From assembly GCA_023079485.1 (NCBI GenBank), contig CM041097.1:17467158-17531157 (forward strand): 64,000 bases of DNA, given 5' to 3'. The notes under the pieces were generated by a model, which was given only the letters and a program-made list of their open reading frames with translations, was not told the origin of the DNA and did no database searches. The stretch is from Archilochus colubris. Its lineage: Eukaryota > Chordata > Aves > Apodiformes > Trochilidae. The position numbers and the translations under genes were made by a program. Shown here piece after piece: positions 12,271 to 24,649 of the stretch. How positions within the stretch are numbered: position 1 is the first letter of the stretch; every line of letters begins with the position of its first letter.

Positions 12271-14650
12271 CTCTACACATAAAATATAACTTAATTGGGG
12301 AAGCAATCACAGAACTCTACGAGTATTTTTTTCTACTGCAACCCACAAAGTGCAAAGTCAGGCCCTAACTCTCCTCTGCACCTACCAGAGCTGAGAGGGA
12401 GACATAACAGCCCAGTATTTTCAAGCTAAGCACAGATTCAGGTCCTCTCATCCCACCAGAACACCTCTTCAGCTAAGTTATTTCTTACAATCTGTTTAGT
12501 CAACAAATTGTGTTTCTGTTGGCACATTGATTCATCCAAGCACACCAAAGTATCTCTGCACATACTAGGGATGCAGAACACATCTTTTATTAAACAGTAC
12601 CTGAGAAGACTGCCTGTAATTATCAGAACTACAATTATTGCCAAAGGAAATGGACAAAAAAAAAGTAAGCAAGAAAGGAGAAAACAAAGTCAGTTTTCTA
12701 CATTGCCACTGATTCCACCCTTCAAATATCAGTGTAGGAAACTTAGTCAAAGTAGCAAAGAGGTAACACGTGTATGCACATGTACATTCTAGAGCAAATG
12801 CATATATATTCGCAATATAGGCTATTTTTAATGCATATCAAAGTCACTCAGGAAGGGTTTTTTCTTTTTTCTGAACCTGCACTCCACGGCCCATCAGCAT
12901 TACACCAGCTTCTAATATACCCAGGATTACAAATCACATTTCTCCCTCGGTAGTGCTGTGGCTCTGGAAAAAGCAGGTGCTATTTCCAAGTATGCATCTG
13001 GACAAGCATTACACTATGAAATATGCACACCATGATGGGCAAGGTGGAACAGGAGGGGAATACAATAGCACTGAAACAAAACATGGGCAGAGGTAGTGAA
13101 ACCCACTTCGGACCATGAACAAAACCAGTTGAACAAAATCTCAGTTTGCCTGGTATGGCATTGTTGAGCAAATGGGTTTTTAAACATGGAGAGTAAAACC
13201 AGGCAGGTTTCATCAACCCCCAAAGCAGAACTTGCATGAGCTTTCCGGGAGAGGAGGATTTCAATGCAGGGTTCTTGCAAGTCGACATACAATGTGCAGG
13301 CTGGAAGAGGTTGCAGCTATAGACACTAAGACTGCACCAATTCCAGTGTGATTTATGTTGGTTTACAATCACCTTTATGGGCAAGAAAATTCAACCATCT
13401 TAAAAACCTGGTCCCACCAAATCACAGCACTCAACTAGAAGCAGGATCATGGTGGAAAGTACCTCCTGCCTTCCAGATAGGACCCTTCTTGAGGGTACCC
13501 ATCACTCTGCACCACAGCCTTGAGAGCCACAGTGCCATGGGCACAGCAAAAAAAAACCAAAAACAACAAACCCCCCCAAAAAAAACATTTAGGGGTTTCC
13601 ATTCCTTGAAGAACCCAGCTCATTCTCCAGAGCACACTTCTACCTCATTACTGAGAAAGTTAATAAGGCAGCTGACCTCATGGAACAAGCATCATCAGTG
13701 AGCTACATGGGCAGGCAATAATAAACTCAAATAAATTAAACAGAATGAAAATGAAATGTATCAACTGTACCCATTACTTTACCACAAAGCACCTTTAATC
13801 CGCTGTTTTAATTTTACCTCCAGTTGTGCCTTAAATATATACCCACAGCACATTATTTTTTCTTGGGATTGTCTTTGCATCTTTCCTGGAAAATGAAGTC
13901 TCAGCTTCCTTAATCCTCATCATAGAAATATGGTCAATTTCATTACCAATAAATACATTCTAATCCTGTTTGGATAATTTATCTATGTTTCTGGGTTTCA
14001 AAAATATTAAAAAGGCATAATCTGTTTTTTTTTTCACTATTAGCACCATATTTAAAGGACTTTTATATTTTATTTTAAAATCCTATTGACCTGCTTACCT
14101 CAACCAAGCTTGCAATATTTTTTCCTTTTTCTCTCTTTGCCATAAAACACAGTGACCAGAACTGTAGCCTACCATGGCTTTATTATTTTAAAACATAAAG
14201 GTAAGAAGAAGAGTTCAAGCTTCAGACACAGAGGCTGCAGGATTGTGCCTGAGCTGCATCAATTTTCTCCGGCTACAACAGAGTTAAAAAGCTCACCAGG
14301 AACACAACAACAGCCCCTACCAAACTTAAGAGAAGTAGCATTAAGTTTATTAAACTGGAAGGTAACTGTTGACACATACTTGCTTTCAAGGGGTCCTTGG
14401 CAAGAAAGTGGCAGCAGTTACAACAAATTAACAGCATACAATAAAAACGCCATAAACACACAGCATACATAATAAATCCAATCAAGCCTACAAGTCACAC
14501 AGATAAAAATGACAAATGGCCACTGTCTCTGAAAAGAAAAAATATACATTCCTCAACCACTGCTGTTCATCATCACAGCATATTTGTGCCCCTAAATCTA
14601 AAGTACAAATTAAGTGATTTTAATATGAACGGCATTGTGCTTAATATATT
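12271..14650. other. Noncoding filler
   Basis: No gene or named repeat is recognised. Short frames around 12980-13384 (minus) and 13348-13701 (+) lie on opposite strands and have no family likeness. 13720-14150 is AT-rich and quiet, with several A/T runs of 8-9. Confidence 0.4.
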
Positions 14651-14651
14651 T

Positions 14652-14699
14652 ACTTTCTCACTTCCCCTCTCCTTCCCTCCCCCTCCCTTCTTCTCCAGC
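14652..14699 (+). repeat. Polypyrimidine tract, minus-strand G-quadruplex candidate
   Basis: A C/T-only tract of nearly 50 bases ends in TTCTCCAG. C-runs at 14664-14667, 14675-14677, 14679-14683 and 14685-14687 give four G-tracts on the minus strand. The tract plus CAG would also look like a strong splice acceptor on the + strand, but the sequence after it has no open, conserved-looking exon, so I do not call a splice site. Confidence 0.5.
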
Positions 14700-17250
14700 C
14701 TGTGAAACAGGGAAACTCCTTCAGAGAAGCCTCTTTTGGCCTGATTTGCTTTATAAAGATCTGCTGCAGGCTCAGTGTTTAGACAGATGTTAGAAGAGTG
14801 ATGTTCAGCAAAGCACGAGCATCCCTGAGCTGACAGAACACAAACACCACAGCACTTGTGGCGACTGTTGCTCCATAATTTACTGCCTGACTGCATTAAT
14901 TTCCTGCATCTGATATGTTTCTAACTCTGGCTGCTGAGCTTGGCATCTGCAATTTGTAGCCGAGACGAAGCTTTTTAAAGTTTGAACAGCATACACTGAA
15001 TTTCAGGCTCAGAAGGAAAGAGGCCATCCCAAAAGGGAGCAAAGGGAGGTGAATCTGGGTCTGTTCAGCATCTGGATGTCTTTCTTGCCAAATTGAAGAG
15101 CCCTTCTTGCTAGTGAATAGGAACTTGGCAAGATGCAGCTTGAAACCTCAGCCTGCTACTGTACCTGTGTCAATATTCTGAAAGGAGCTTGCACAGGAGA
15201 GGGATGTTTAGCAAGCTCCCACACCAGAATAATCTTAAGAAAATGTAAAATATATGAAGTGCTTAAACTCCACAGACTCCTCCTTTCTTAATCAAAGGGA
15301 AGGGAAATAAAGGACTTCCTTAAATATCACCTATAGGGTAGGTGTAATAACACAAGTAAATTATAAAAATAAAAAGTCATTAAAGAGTAATTAAGAATAA
15401 CTGTTTGGATAACAATGACTTTCCTGACATCCTCATAACAGAGGTTCAACTTCTCACTCGTTCATCTGCAATAACTCACAGAGCTTCAGCACAATTGCAG
15501 ATTTTTAATTTTCACACATCCGAAAGAGCATAAAGCGAAAGCCATAAATTATAGACTAACTCCAGCTGTTAAATGTTGGCATTTTGTCTTTAAAAAAAAA
15601 AAAAAGTTCAAAATCTGTTTCCTTAAACCAAGGAAATGTGGAAAAAGGCCATCCTGCCAGTGGAAACATTCAACAGCAGAAAGCTCACGCTGCGGTTTCT
15701 TGCCGAGGCAGCAAACTTCTCTAAAAGGGAAGTTACTGCCAACTCAAACACTGTTTGCTTTCACACCCAAGAACAAACTGTGTGCATGGTGAAGGCTTCC
15801 TGAGGGCTCAATGCAGCTGGAGCATGCTGAATAAAGGTAACTAATGTCAAAGCTACTGTAAACTTGTTCTCATTTTTCTATCAGCAAGTTATCATCAATG
15901 GAAACAAAACATTACTCTGCCATCCTTCCTTTAAAATAAAGAAAAAAAAACACAACCCACCAACCAACTACACACACACAAAAAAAAGAGAGAAATGAAC
16001 TTTTATTTACCTCTATTTTAAGCCTCTAGTTTATTGTTTAAGGTATGTTCTTGCTGCTAGTTCTAAGTGGACAAACCTAGGGGGTCCGGCTGCAAAACTT
16101 TCCCCTGGCCTTCCAGAGGACAGGTCAAGCTCAACTCGATAAACACAATAAAGATGAATTTCCAGGGCTGAACACAATATGCAACCAGGTTCCTCTCCCT
16201 GAGCAGGAAATGCAAAGGGAGGGTTTCACTGCGACTTGACAAATTAAAGCCAGAGAGCCAAGCCAAAGCAAACACCATGACTGGGAGGGCTGAGCTCTGA
16301 GGAAGGTGACAGTTTGCTGGGTGTCCTACCAGGACCCGTGGTGGTCACACTCCTGTTACACACTGCCTGGCACCACTGCTGATGGGGAGGGGGGCAGCAA
16401 CTGCTTCTTGGGGGTACAGGACTGGCAGGCAGCATCACAAGTGCTATTGCTTTCAAAAACACCAGATTATATATATTTTTTTTTCCCCCTCCTCAAGAGT
16501 ATGCCTGGAAGTTAAAAGCCTGAGCTACTGTGTTTAAAGAAAAGGGATTTTTTTTTTTTTCCTTTTGCTCATAAAAGAAATGTGAGAATGTGTGGCTATT
16601 GTGACAGTGTAAGATAATAGCAGTTTCATCGATGATTCCTCTTTGAAATCAATAGTTATATTATTTTGAAATACAATGAAGGAAAGAATTAAAATTCTTG
16701 TAACATCTAAGAAAAAAACTAAACATTATCAGATCCTGCCTTCCCTCTTCTAGCCAGCTGGCATGCCCAGAATCAAACACAGTTAATCATTTAAAGGAAG
16801 AATCCTTTTCAAAGTAGAAAAATCACACTGTTTATTCCAGAACTCCTACTCAATACTATTTTTTTCTGTGTACTAGTGCCTAACACAACACGCTGAAATG
16901 GCATAAGGCATAAATGCATCTTTATGAAAGAAACCATGAGCTTGAGCAAAGGGACAAGTCTACCCAGGAGTCAACTTCAGCTGAGCTGAAGATGGGGCTG
17001 AGGTGGAGCTGCCACCACTCTGACCTTACCCACCCCAATGCACACACAAACAGCTGAAAAAAAAGTCAGCAGTTAGAATATTGACAGAGAAAAAGGGGTA
17101 AAAATATATATATCTATAAGTTACGATATGCAACACTGAGCATTAACACCTTGTACATGGAAAAGTGAAAACTCTCCTTTTGAAGGAGGAAAAGGTAAAA
17201 AATTTGTCAGCTTTTCTCCGTTAGCAGAGCTGCAAAACAAAGATGCTACT
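14700..17250. other. Noncoding filler with A/T homopolymers
   Basis: Nothing gene-like is present. An A14 run lies at 15592-15605, a short CA stretch near 15971 and a T13 run at 16548-16560. The GC-richer patch at 16060-16470 gives overlapping frames on both strands with no domain. Confidence 0.45.
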
Positions 17251-18320
17251 TGCCAGGCCCCTGTGATGATTGATGCTGCTTCACCTCTCTCCTCCATCAC
17301 TCCCTACCTTGTCTGGTCACTGGTGGAAAACCAAGCAGCCCCCAAGCAGACGGATCTCACACCTTCCCAGGCCACAATCCTCCGGCGCCGGGCAGCTGCC
17401 AATGTCCTTGCAACTGATGGTAAACAGGCCACAAGGTTCAAGTTAACTGCAGAGCATTTACTACACTGAACATCTGGTCATGAATGAACGGATTGCCCAC
17501 TAACTCTCAGCGTTGGGCAGCTGATGAAAAATTCAACGTTTTCCTTGTTGGCACAGTTGTTTTGGAGAATTCTCTAGAGCTTCCTGAATTATATTAAGAA
17601 AATTTCACTGCAGCAATCTATATCTGTGAGAACAGCTGGTGTTGAAAGGGATCTGCTGCACTCGGTGTGCTGGGGGACCTCCTGTTGGATCATGCTCCTC
17701 TCACTACGTTTTGTCCTTGAAAACTTAGCTCTGCCACCAGGTCCTACGGACAAGGCTGGTAAGCTTAAAAATACAGGGTAAAAAAAAAAAGAAAAGAAAA
17801 AAAAGAAGTAAAACGTTAAAATTAGGAAGGGCAGCTGGAAAGGAAAAAGCTCTCCAGGTCAGCCAGAGACACTCGGCACCACCGCTTGCTCTCCAAGCCA
17901 GGACATGTTCTATTCTCTTAGACACAATGTTATGGTTTCTCGCCTCTTTCTTCCCTCTCCCAGCATTGTTTCAGTTCAGTAACAGAAATCTCCATTCTGA
18001 TAAACTCGGGATCAAACAGGAGGAGAAATGCCTCACTAAAACCTACAACAAAGATTTCCCTCCCGCAGAGTCTCTCGTTGGGTCGTGCCAGTTGCACAAC
18101 TAAAACCAGTTCCCAACCGTGCACCCAACTCTTCCAACCAAACAAATTGAGAAATCAACCATTAAAAAAAAAAAGAGAGAGAAAGGGGGGAAATAAAATT
18201 CAAGCACAAAAAATGAGTTTGTTTTTTGGATGTTCAAAGATTCTGCATTTCAGGACTGAAAAACCTGGCTTCCAAATCTTTAAATATTTTAAAGAAATTA
18301 ACTTCTTGATAGTGTGGTAG
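17251..18320. other. Noncoding filler
   Basis: Two features stand out: a small CpG knot near 17380 (CTCCGGCGCCGGG) and A/G-rich low-complexity stretches at 17780-17810 and 18163-18195. No gene is recognised. Confidence 0.4.
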
Positions 18321-18329
18321 TATAATAAT

Positions 18330-19480
18330 AAAGCATGTATATCTTTTTTTCTTAAGGAAGTGGTAAACTTAAGTCATGCTAAATTTAGGCTATTATCTAT
18401 GCAGCATAAATTTCACTTCTGTGTATAAATGCTAACTTGCATATTTCTCCATGGTAACTAAACTATGATTAAAACAACAGTGAAACCAGCCTTTAAAGCC
18501 ACCTGTTTAACTAGGAACAACCTAATTTACAAAAATACTTAAACTTAGAAATTTCATGGGAATCTAGATCACGTTTTTCCCAGTAGAAAGCTCACTTTTC
18601 CATGATCGTGTAATTGCAATATACTTGGCTTTGGTTGGTAATAATTCTTTTTTTTCTTTTTATTCCTTTTTTTTTTCTTTTTTTTTCTTAAACTAGTGTA
18701 ATTTTTTCATGCATTGTTCAGCCTAACACAAGTGGTATTTAAGATTATAAAGAATAAGTCTCTAATAACCCTTTCCGAAAAGGAAGTTATTTTGCTCCTT
18801 TGAAGGGATTAATTTACCTAGAAAGTATCTCCGTGTTTTACAAAAGGAACAAATGAAAGAAATGAGAAAATCCCAAACTGAAATTCCTATTAGATATGGT
18901 AAGACACCTTCAAAACTCATTTTTCTATTGCGATATCCTTGTAATTTACTAATGAAGAAATGGACTGTTTTTATGGGTCAAATTAAAGAAATAATTATAA
19001 TACGACCCAGAATAGTAAAAGTGTAGGTACAAGCAATATTTTCTTATTTAATTATAAAGCATAAAAATAGATTTGAATGTGAATCATTTTTAACCACAGA
19101 ATTAAATTTACTATTTCAACACTGAAAGCCCCTTGAAGTAGAAATATAATCATAATAGGTTTGGTTTGGTGTGAAATACATGACTCATATATTCCTGACA
19201 TATCTAAAAATGCCTTGTATTAAAACTTTATTAGAATAAAAAATTGATCACCATTTTTGTCTGCTGGCTTTCACATGATGTAATACCTAAGGCCAAATCT
19301 CTGGCTTTTTAAGTAATGATAAGTGAAGTAGTTTTCACAGTAACACCTCATAAAATGTTCAGAGTCCATTTCATTTCTGCTTGCCCATCCAATGCCATAC
19401 ACAAATCTGTGACGGATGCTAATTAGATAACAATGGTATTAACATAATGCCCACAAAAAATTGACATTAAAACCCATCCC
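18330..19480. other. AT-rich, transposon-free noncoding stretch
   Basis: This is quiet AT-rich sequence apart from T-rich runs at 18647-18690. Around 18400-18620 there are clustered motif-like words, including TCTCCATGGTAACTAAAC (RFX-like half site) and CGTGTAATTGCAATA. It reads like an ancient conserved noncoding region, but that cannot be shown without alignment. Confidence 0.3.
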
Positions 19481-21480
19481 TGCTATTAACAGCCCTGAAA
19501 GGACGACAGAGCTGAGCTCCCAAGTCATAACCAGCAGGCTGAGAGAGTTCCTGAGGAGGGAAAAAATACAGCCCAAGGTCTACAGAACTTTGTGGGCAGG
19601 ATGAGCTTTACCCCTGGAGATAATCTCAGGGATCTCAGCTGGAGAGCTGCTGCACAAGCACAGAGATGAGATTTTGCTAGTTAGCAGCAAATTAGCTGGG
19701 GAAATGAGAGTCTAATAGCCAGGTCTCAACTCTCAACGCTTCTCACCCCAGCTCAAACATTTTCTCAGATTTATTATTCTCTAACCCTTTTTGTACCTGT
19801 TGACTCAGCTAAGGACTTATTTTTAAATAAAAAGCTATTTCCTCTCAATGATCAATACTCTTTAAAATAAAAAAAAACAAAAACCAGAACCTATTTCAGA
19901 AGTCAGTGTAAAGCTCACCAGATTCTCATTTGCTGCAGATGCCATCCAAGATTGCAAAAACTGAAGCACATTCAACCAAGAAAGGCAAAATTATTTTGTT
20001 CTTGCCCCAAGTTTTTTTTCAAGACCTGTCAAAATTTTGTAAAATGAACAGTTTCACTGCCTTTATGCAAGCAGTCTGTCTCCTCTTCATTTCACTGCAG
20101 AGGTCTTTCCATAAAACAACCAGAGAAAGAAACAGACTTTTAAAAGTAAGTAAAATCACAAGTACTGAGAGAGTCATTTAAGGTTAAAAGGCAACAAGTA
20201 ATCCAATGTTTTCAAAATTTCTGTTCTGACCCCAAAACAGCACACAGCTGATCTTTAACATCAATGGCCACAAGCCCTTCAGGAAGGAGAACTCTGTTCC
20301 ACAGAGCAAGAGAAACATCTGTAAGGTGGGAGATGTGCTGGTGAAGACTGAGCAGGAGGATGGGAGCATCAGCACAGTGCTCAAGAACCATCCTCCAACC
20401 CCTTCTTGCATCCATGGGATGAGCAACCTGAGCAACCAGAGAAACCAAGAAATCCATAAGCTGCTCAGTGCCTCCTTGTGCACAAGTCAAATATTTGGGG
20501 AAGGTGGGTGAGCTCACTGATGAACACTGCTGGTTACAAATAATTGTCCTGGTTAAGCTCATCAGGAGCCTACATTAACACATTTTAGGGCTCTGATCTG
20601 TTCCTACAGATCTCTTCCACTCTCAGAAACCAACCTCTTGGAAAGCTGATGCAGCCCTGTTACACACTAATTAAACTTTGTTTTGCATCAGAGTCCTGCA
20701 TTTGCAGAGTGTGTACAGTATGTAAATTATACAAATTACAAGAAAAGTTGATTAGCTTAATTCAAACCTCAGCACAGTTCCTAAAATTAACAATGAACAC
20801 AAATTACACAGGAGCACTTCAGTGCAGCTGAGGAGCTCTACACACAAAGCATGTTACCCAAATCACAGGAGTGGCCACCAAAACAAGAAGAAACAAGAAA
20901 TGAGAATACCACAGCTCATCAGTCTGGGGGATGTTTTGCCCAAAAAAAGTCACACACATCCACTCACCCTTATTAATTCTGTGCTGCTGGCACTCAAGGT
21001 TCAACATTTCAATGGTGTCTTCAATGCAGCTGTGACAGCCCCACTTAAAGCATTTCCTTACTGTTCTCACACAAGTTCTGAAACACTGGAGGAGCACCAA
21101 CAGTCACCAAACTCCTCTTTTTCACAAGGCTATGGAAGTTTTTTTCAGTCTGGGAATGATCCAGGAGGTCTGGGTTATCCTACCCAAACCCATCCACCCA
21201 GAGATGACACATGGCACTACAAGACTGAGCATTCTGTTCCATTAGGAAGTTCCTGCTGGAGCTACCAGAAAGACCAGTTCCCTTTGTCCTAAAGAGAGGA
21301 CCACACCTCTATGTTACTCATCCATGGTCCCTCTGCTTAGGGATGGATGCACCATGGCCTCTTGGCCTTCTCCAGCAACACGAGGCCACCTCTTCTACAC
21401 CAGTGAGGCAGGAGCTTCCAGTTACATCTCCTCAGCTGGAGTTTCCACCTTCAGCAAGGGGCAATGCCTTGCTGATTACA
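19481..21480. other. Noncoding filler, somewhat GC-richer
   Basis: Frames of 116 codons (20212-20562, minus) and 156 codons (20822-21292, +) exist but overlap frames on the other strand, lack domains and lack flanking splice or polyadenylation structure. I see no repeat family. Confidence 0.45.
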
Positions 21481-21493
21481 GGACAGCTATATT

Positions 21494-21544
21494 AAAAAAA
21501 AAAAAATAAAAACCCAAGGACAATCCACCCTTTTTTTTTTTTTT
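21494..21544. repeat. A13 and T14 runs facing each other
   Basis: A 13-base A run (21494-21506) and a 14-base T run (21531-21544) are separated by 24 bases. They could pair as a hairpin. No further dyad symmetry extends outside them. Confidence 0.8.
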
Positions 21545-21650
21545 ACACACACCTCATTTCTTTTATTTATTGAGAGCTTCCCAAATACCACTGACTCCCT
21601 TCTTCTATGTCAAAAGGAACTTCTCTCATTCTACTTAATGACCCTACCCA

Positions 21651-21721
21651 CTGCAGAGGCACTGGATTAGATGACCTTAAGAGGTCCCATTCCAACACAA
21701 GCCTTCCTGAGATTCTATTAT
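21651..21721 (+). mobile_element. CR1 LINE, 3' end fragment
   Basis: The last ~70 bases of a chicken-repeat-1 (CR1) non-LTR retrotransposon lie in sense on the + strand. Diagnostic words are GGATTAGATGACCTTAAGA, GGTCCCATTCCAACACAAG and the terminal GATTCTATTA octamer-type end. CR1 copies are typically truncated at the 5' end, and this one keeps only the 3' untranslated tail. No ORF2 reverse-transcriptase sequence is present upstream. Several mismatches from the usual family wording indicate an old copy. This is the main evidence for a bird or other sauropsid source. Confidence 0.85.
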
Positions 21722-23080
21722 CTTCATCCCTTCCAAAAGGCACTTTCTGGTGAACCTGGAAGGTAGGTTTATCTGACCCCTGCCCTTTTGACTCTAAGGA
21801 CTAGAATGCTTCCAGCTAACAGTGGTAGAAGATCCTGAAGCACTCAAGACACCCATGGGAACACAAGAAGCAAGCAGAGACTTTACACAGCAGTGTCTTG
21901 ACCTCCATGTCTTTAAATCCACAGTTTTGAATGCCCATTCTCTAAGGATAATCTAAGTCAAGGAGGCACCATTGGCTCAGGCAACAAAGAAATATTACTT
22001 GTACTTCCTTGGTGTAGACTTCTCCACACCAATCAGTTTGCCTGCCATTGCTCAGCAGTGCAAGGCAATCCTGGACTGGTATTTCAGCTGGATTTCTACC
22101 ACTAAAATGCCAAGCATGACATTTTGACAAGGAATCTGTGATGTCTGTAGCAATCCGATGTATTTATGGGGCAGAGGAAAGCAAAAGGTTTAAAAGAGGA
22201 TGCAGGAGTAGGGGGGGGGGAGGGTGGGGTGGAACCAAACAACAGCAACATTCTGATTGTGTTAGGAGAAGGAAAAAAAATAAAACAAACATAAAGGACA
22301 GAAGAAAACAAAAATTAATTTGAAAAATCCTGCTTTAAAGTCATGAAATTGAATGTGTCCAAACCTGACTTTTGGTTATCCCAGACTTTCAGACAATAGT
22401 ATTTGTCCTAGCCTGCTAGCAATGATAAGGGTTTGGATTAAACAGGAAGGCAGGAAATTCAAAGTTAGCTTCAACTCTATTCATAAAAGGGGATGGGCTT
22501 GCCCGTTCAGATAAAATAACATTTTGTAAAAAATTAAAAAAACCTGTGGCCAAAATCTCATGAGAGTTTCCCAAAAAGGCTGCATTATGTTTTATTCTAA
22601 TTTAATATTCTTTCTAAACTTCTAGTGCTGCACTGGCTTCAGTGGAAACCAGCACCAAAGCAAGATGCAAAACCAGGAAAGTGTCTGACAAACAGCAACA
22701 CAGAACTCTTCAAACAAAACCAATTTCATGAAATTTCAGCAGAATTCCCAGACCACAAGACACAGGTATATAAGCATTTCAGATGCTTATCAGAAGCTGT
22801 TCTCTGAAATCTCTCAGTTCCTCCCCATCACCTATCAAGCACCTTCCATGTCTAAGCAAGCCAGACACAAGAGATGTCTGAGCAAGAGACAAAAAGTAAG
22901 CGTGAAGATCCCTAAAATAAATAAGGGCAAAAGAGACAGAAGCTATAAATCCATCTCCCAGCTTGAACATCTTGACTTCTGTGAGTTTAAATCAGACTAA
23001 TGGCTGAAAGCAACAAAAGACAAGGTGTTCTTAAGCCTTCACAAGCCCCCCATGACTACTGCTCTCTTCACAACTATTAC
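21722..23080. other. Noncoding filler
   Basis: No gene is recognised. 22260-22620 is AT-rich and quiet. Frames at 22625-23000 are short, lysine- and glutamine-rich translations of A-rich sequence. Confidence 0.4.
22211..22229 (+). repeat. G-quadruplex candidate
   Basis: G10, A, GGG, T, GGGG gives at least four G-tracts of three or more with one-base loops, the canonical pattern. A further TGG follows. The flanks are AT-rich, so the structure stands alone. Confidence 0.6.
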
Positions 23081-23081
23081 T

Positions 23082-23136
23082 GTTAATCATTACTAATGAT
23101 TAACATTATTAATGTTAATCACTACCAGTGATTAAC
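23082..23136. repeat. Cluster of three overlapping perfect palindromes
   Basis: Three inverted repeats lie end to end. 23082-23104 has 11-base arms (GTTAATCATTA / TAATGATTAAC) around a single C. 23102-23116 has 7-base arms (AACATTA / TAATGTT) around a T. 23114-23136 has 10-base arms (GTTAATCACT / AGTGATTAAC) around ACC. The first and third are 23 bases long, lie 32 bases apart and share GTTAATCA...TGATTAAC, so the whole block is itself nearly palindromic. The arms resemble the HNF1 homeodomain site (GTTAATNATTAAC) and generic TAAT sites. The block could extrude a cruciform or act as a multi-site homeodomain element. Confidence 0.85.
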
Positions 23137-23560
23137 AGAATTATATCTAAACCACAGAGATGTGCACCACAATTTCAGCTGCAAGTCAGACCAAAACCCC
23201 TCAATGCCTCACAACATTTAAGCGGCACAGAGAAGGAGGCAGTCTGGAGGTTGGAAACAAAGGCTGTGAAACAGCTCCCGTGGGTGCCAGGTCCCCAGGA
23301 GACCCTGGGTTGGTGGGAGACCTGGGTGCTGATGGTGGGAAGCAACCCCAGCCACAGCCCACTGCACAACCAGACACGAAAATGAAAAAAGCAAAGAGAC
23401 GGCACCGGGAAAAGCAGTGCAGCAACGTTCCCGTGGGACGGGCTGGCCACAGCTCCTCTGCAAACACACCCCAGCTGCTCAGTGCAAAAGTTCAGAGCTA
23501 AAAAGCAAATTATTTCCTCCTTAATTGCCCTTTCTTAGGTTTTGCCCCCAACTTCCCCAC
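23137..23560. other. Noncoding filler, GC-richer
   Basis: Overlapping frames of 80-113 codons occur in three registers on both strands at 23128-23501. That is expected for GC-rich sequence short of stop codons. None has a domain. Confidence 0.45.
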
Positions 23561-23570
23561 AGCCAGCACA

Positions 23571-23606
23571 CGATGGCGAGGCCGCGCTCGGCAGCTGCTG
23601 CGCACG
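23571..23606 (+). promoter_or_regulatory. CpG knot with CACGTG E-box
   Basis: Seven CpGs fall within 36 bases in a region otherwise nearly free of CpG. A CACGTG E-box (bHLH site such as USF/MYC) lies at 23603-23608. An ATG in good context (CGATGGCG, at 23573) opens a 48-codon frame beginning MARPRSAAAAHVVLL, with no recognisable family and no clear splice donor. It may be a remnant of a tiny CpG island or an unmethylated element, or chance. Confidence 0.25.
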
Positions 23607-23609
23607 TGG

Positions 23610-24632
23610 TCCTCCTGCCCTGGGAGCATCCAACCATTCTGGGAGGATCTGTGAAGATCTTGAGGGGGAATACAAGCAACCCAGTCCTCACCTTAACTTT
23701 GATGGAGTTATGTTGATGCCCACTGATGTTTTGCCAACATCAAAACAATTACTAATATTCCACCACCCTTGCTTCACTGTCATCAACCGCCTCAGTAACC
23801 TCTATTTCAAAACCCCGAGATTGGTGGCTGTTCTTTGACTTAACATGATCTTGAGCTGTTTTCAAGGAATTCAAGGTTTTCAAGCCATTCGCTCCTGCCC
23901 AGCAGAATTATTTCCTTTAAACATCCACTGTGATGGCAATGAGCAATTCTCAACTTTTGACACCATTTAAAACCCGACGTAAATTTGTACACAACAATAA
24001 AACAGGCTGCTCATTTGTCATGCTCCTATGAGCAACTGTGTCACTCACACCAAGAACCACTGACTGTGGCATTCGGAGCTTTCGTTCCTATTTCACATCA
24101 CTCAATTGAGCCTTCTGCAGAAAAGCTTTTAACAACCACATCTGGTCTTTAATAAATCACTGCACTTTGTCTTCCTGCCAAAACTCCTCCTTTATCTAAC
24201 TTACATCTTCATGATGAGATAGGAAATCACACATTATGGTGGTGACAAACAATTGTAATTATGTCATTAGTAGCCATTTAGTCCACAAAGGTTCTCAAAA
24301 AGGAAATATAATGCACAATAAGAAATATAGGATAATACATTGATCACAGTTCTAATCCGCTTTTTACTTCACAAGTGTAAAAAGCTGGCATAATTCATGG
24401 GCACAGCAGGCAGTAATAGTACACCACTTTATGAACTATGCAGCTATTTTATTCCCCTATCTACTTTAAAATAAAAAAGCTTTTAATAGCTTGATTTAGA
24501 CATAAAAGTTATTTATGATGCTTCACCGATTATAATATTTATTTTTTTTAACTTTCATCAGAGCGATTCTTTCTGAAATGTAAGTACATATTATGTCATC
24601 AAAGATCCCAGAGAAGACCATTTACACTAGGG
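23610..24632. other. AT-rich noncoding stretch
   Basis: 24190-24600 is AT-rich, free of transposons and rich in short homeodomain-like words (TAATTATG, TCATTAGT, AATAATTT). It is a weak candidate for a conserved element. No gene is present. Confidence 0.3.
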
Positions 24633-24648
24633 AAAAAAAAAAAAAAAA
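24633..24648 (+). repeat. A16 homopolymer
   Basis: This is a sixteen-base A run with no recognisable retroposon body upstream. Confidence 0.9.
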
Positions 24649-24649
24649 G

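Noticed and set aside
20184..20562. Overlapping minus-strand frames of 99 and 116 codons with a protein-like leucine-rich look
   Set aside because: Two registers are open at once and a + frame overlaps them. I could not match either to a family or to CR1 ORF2.
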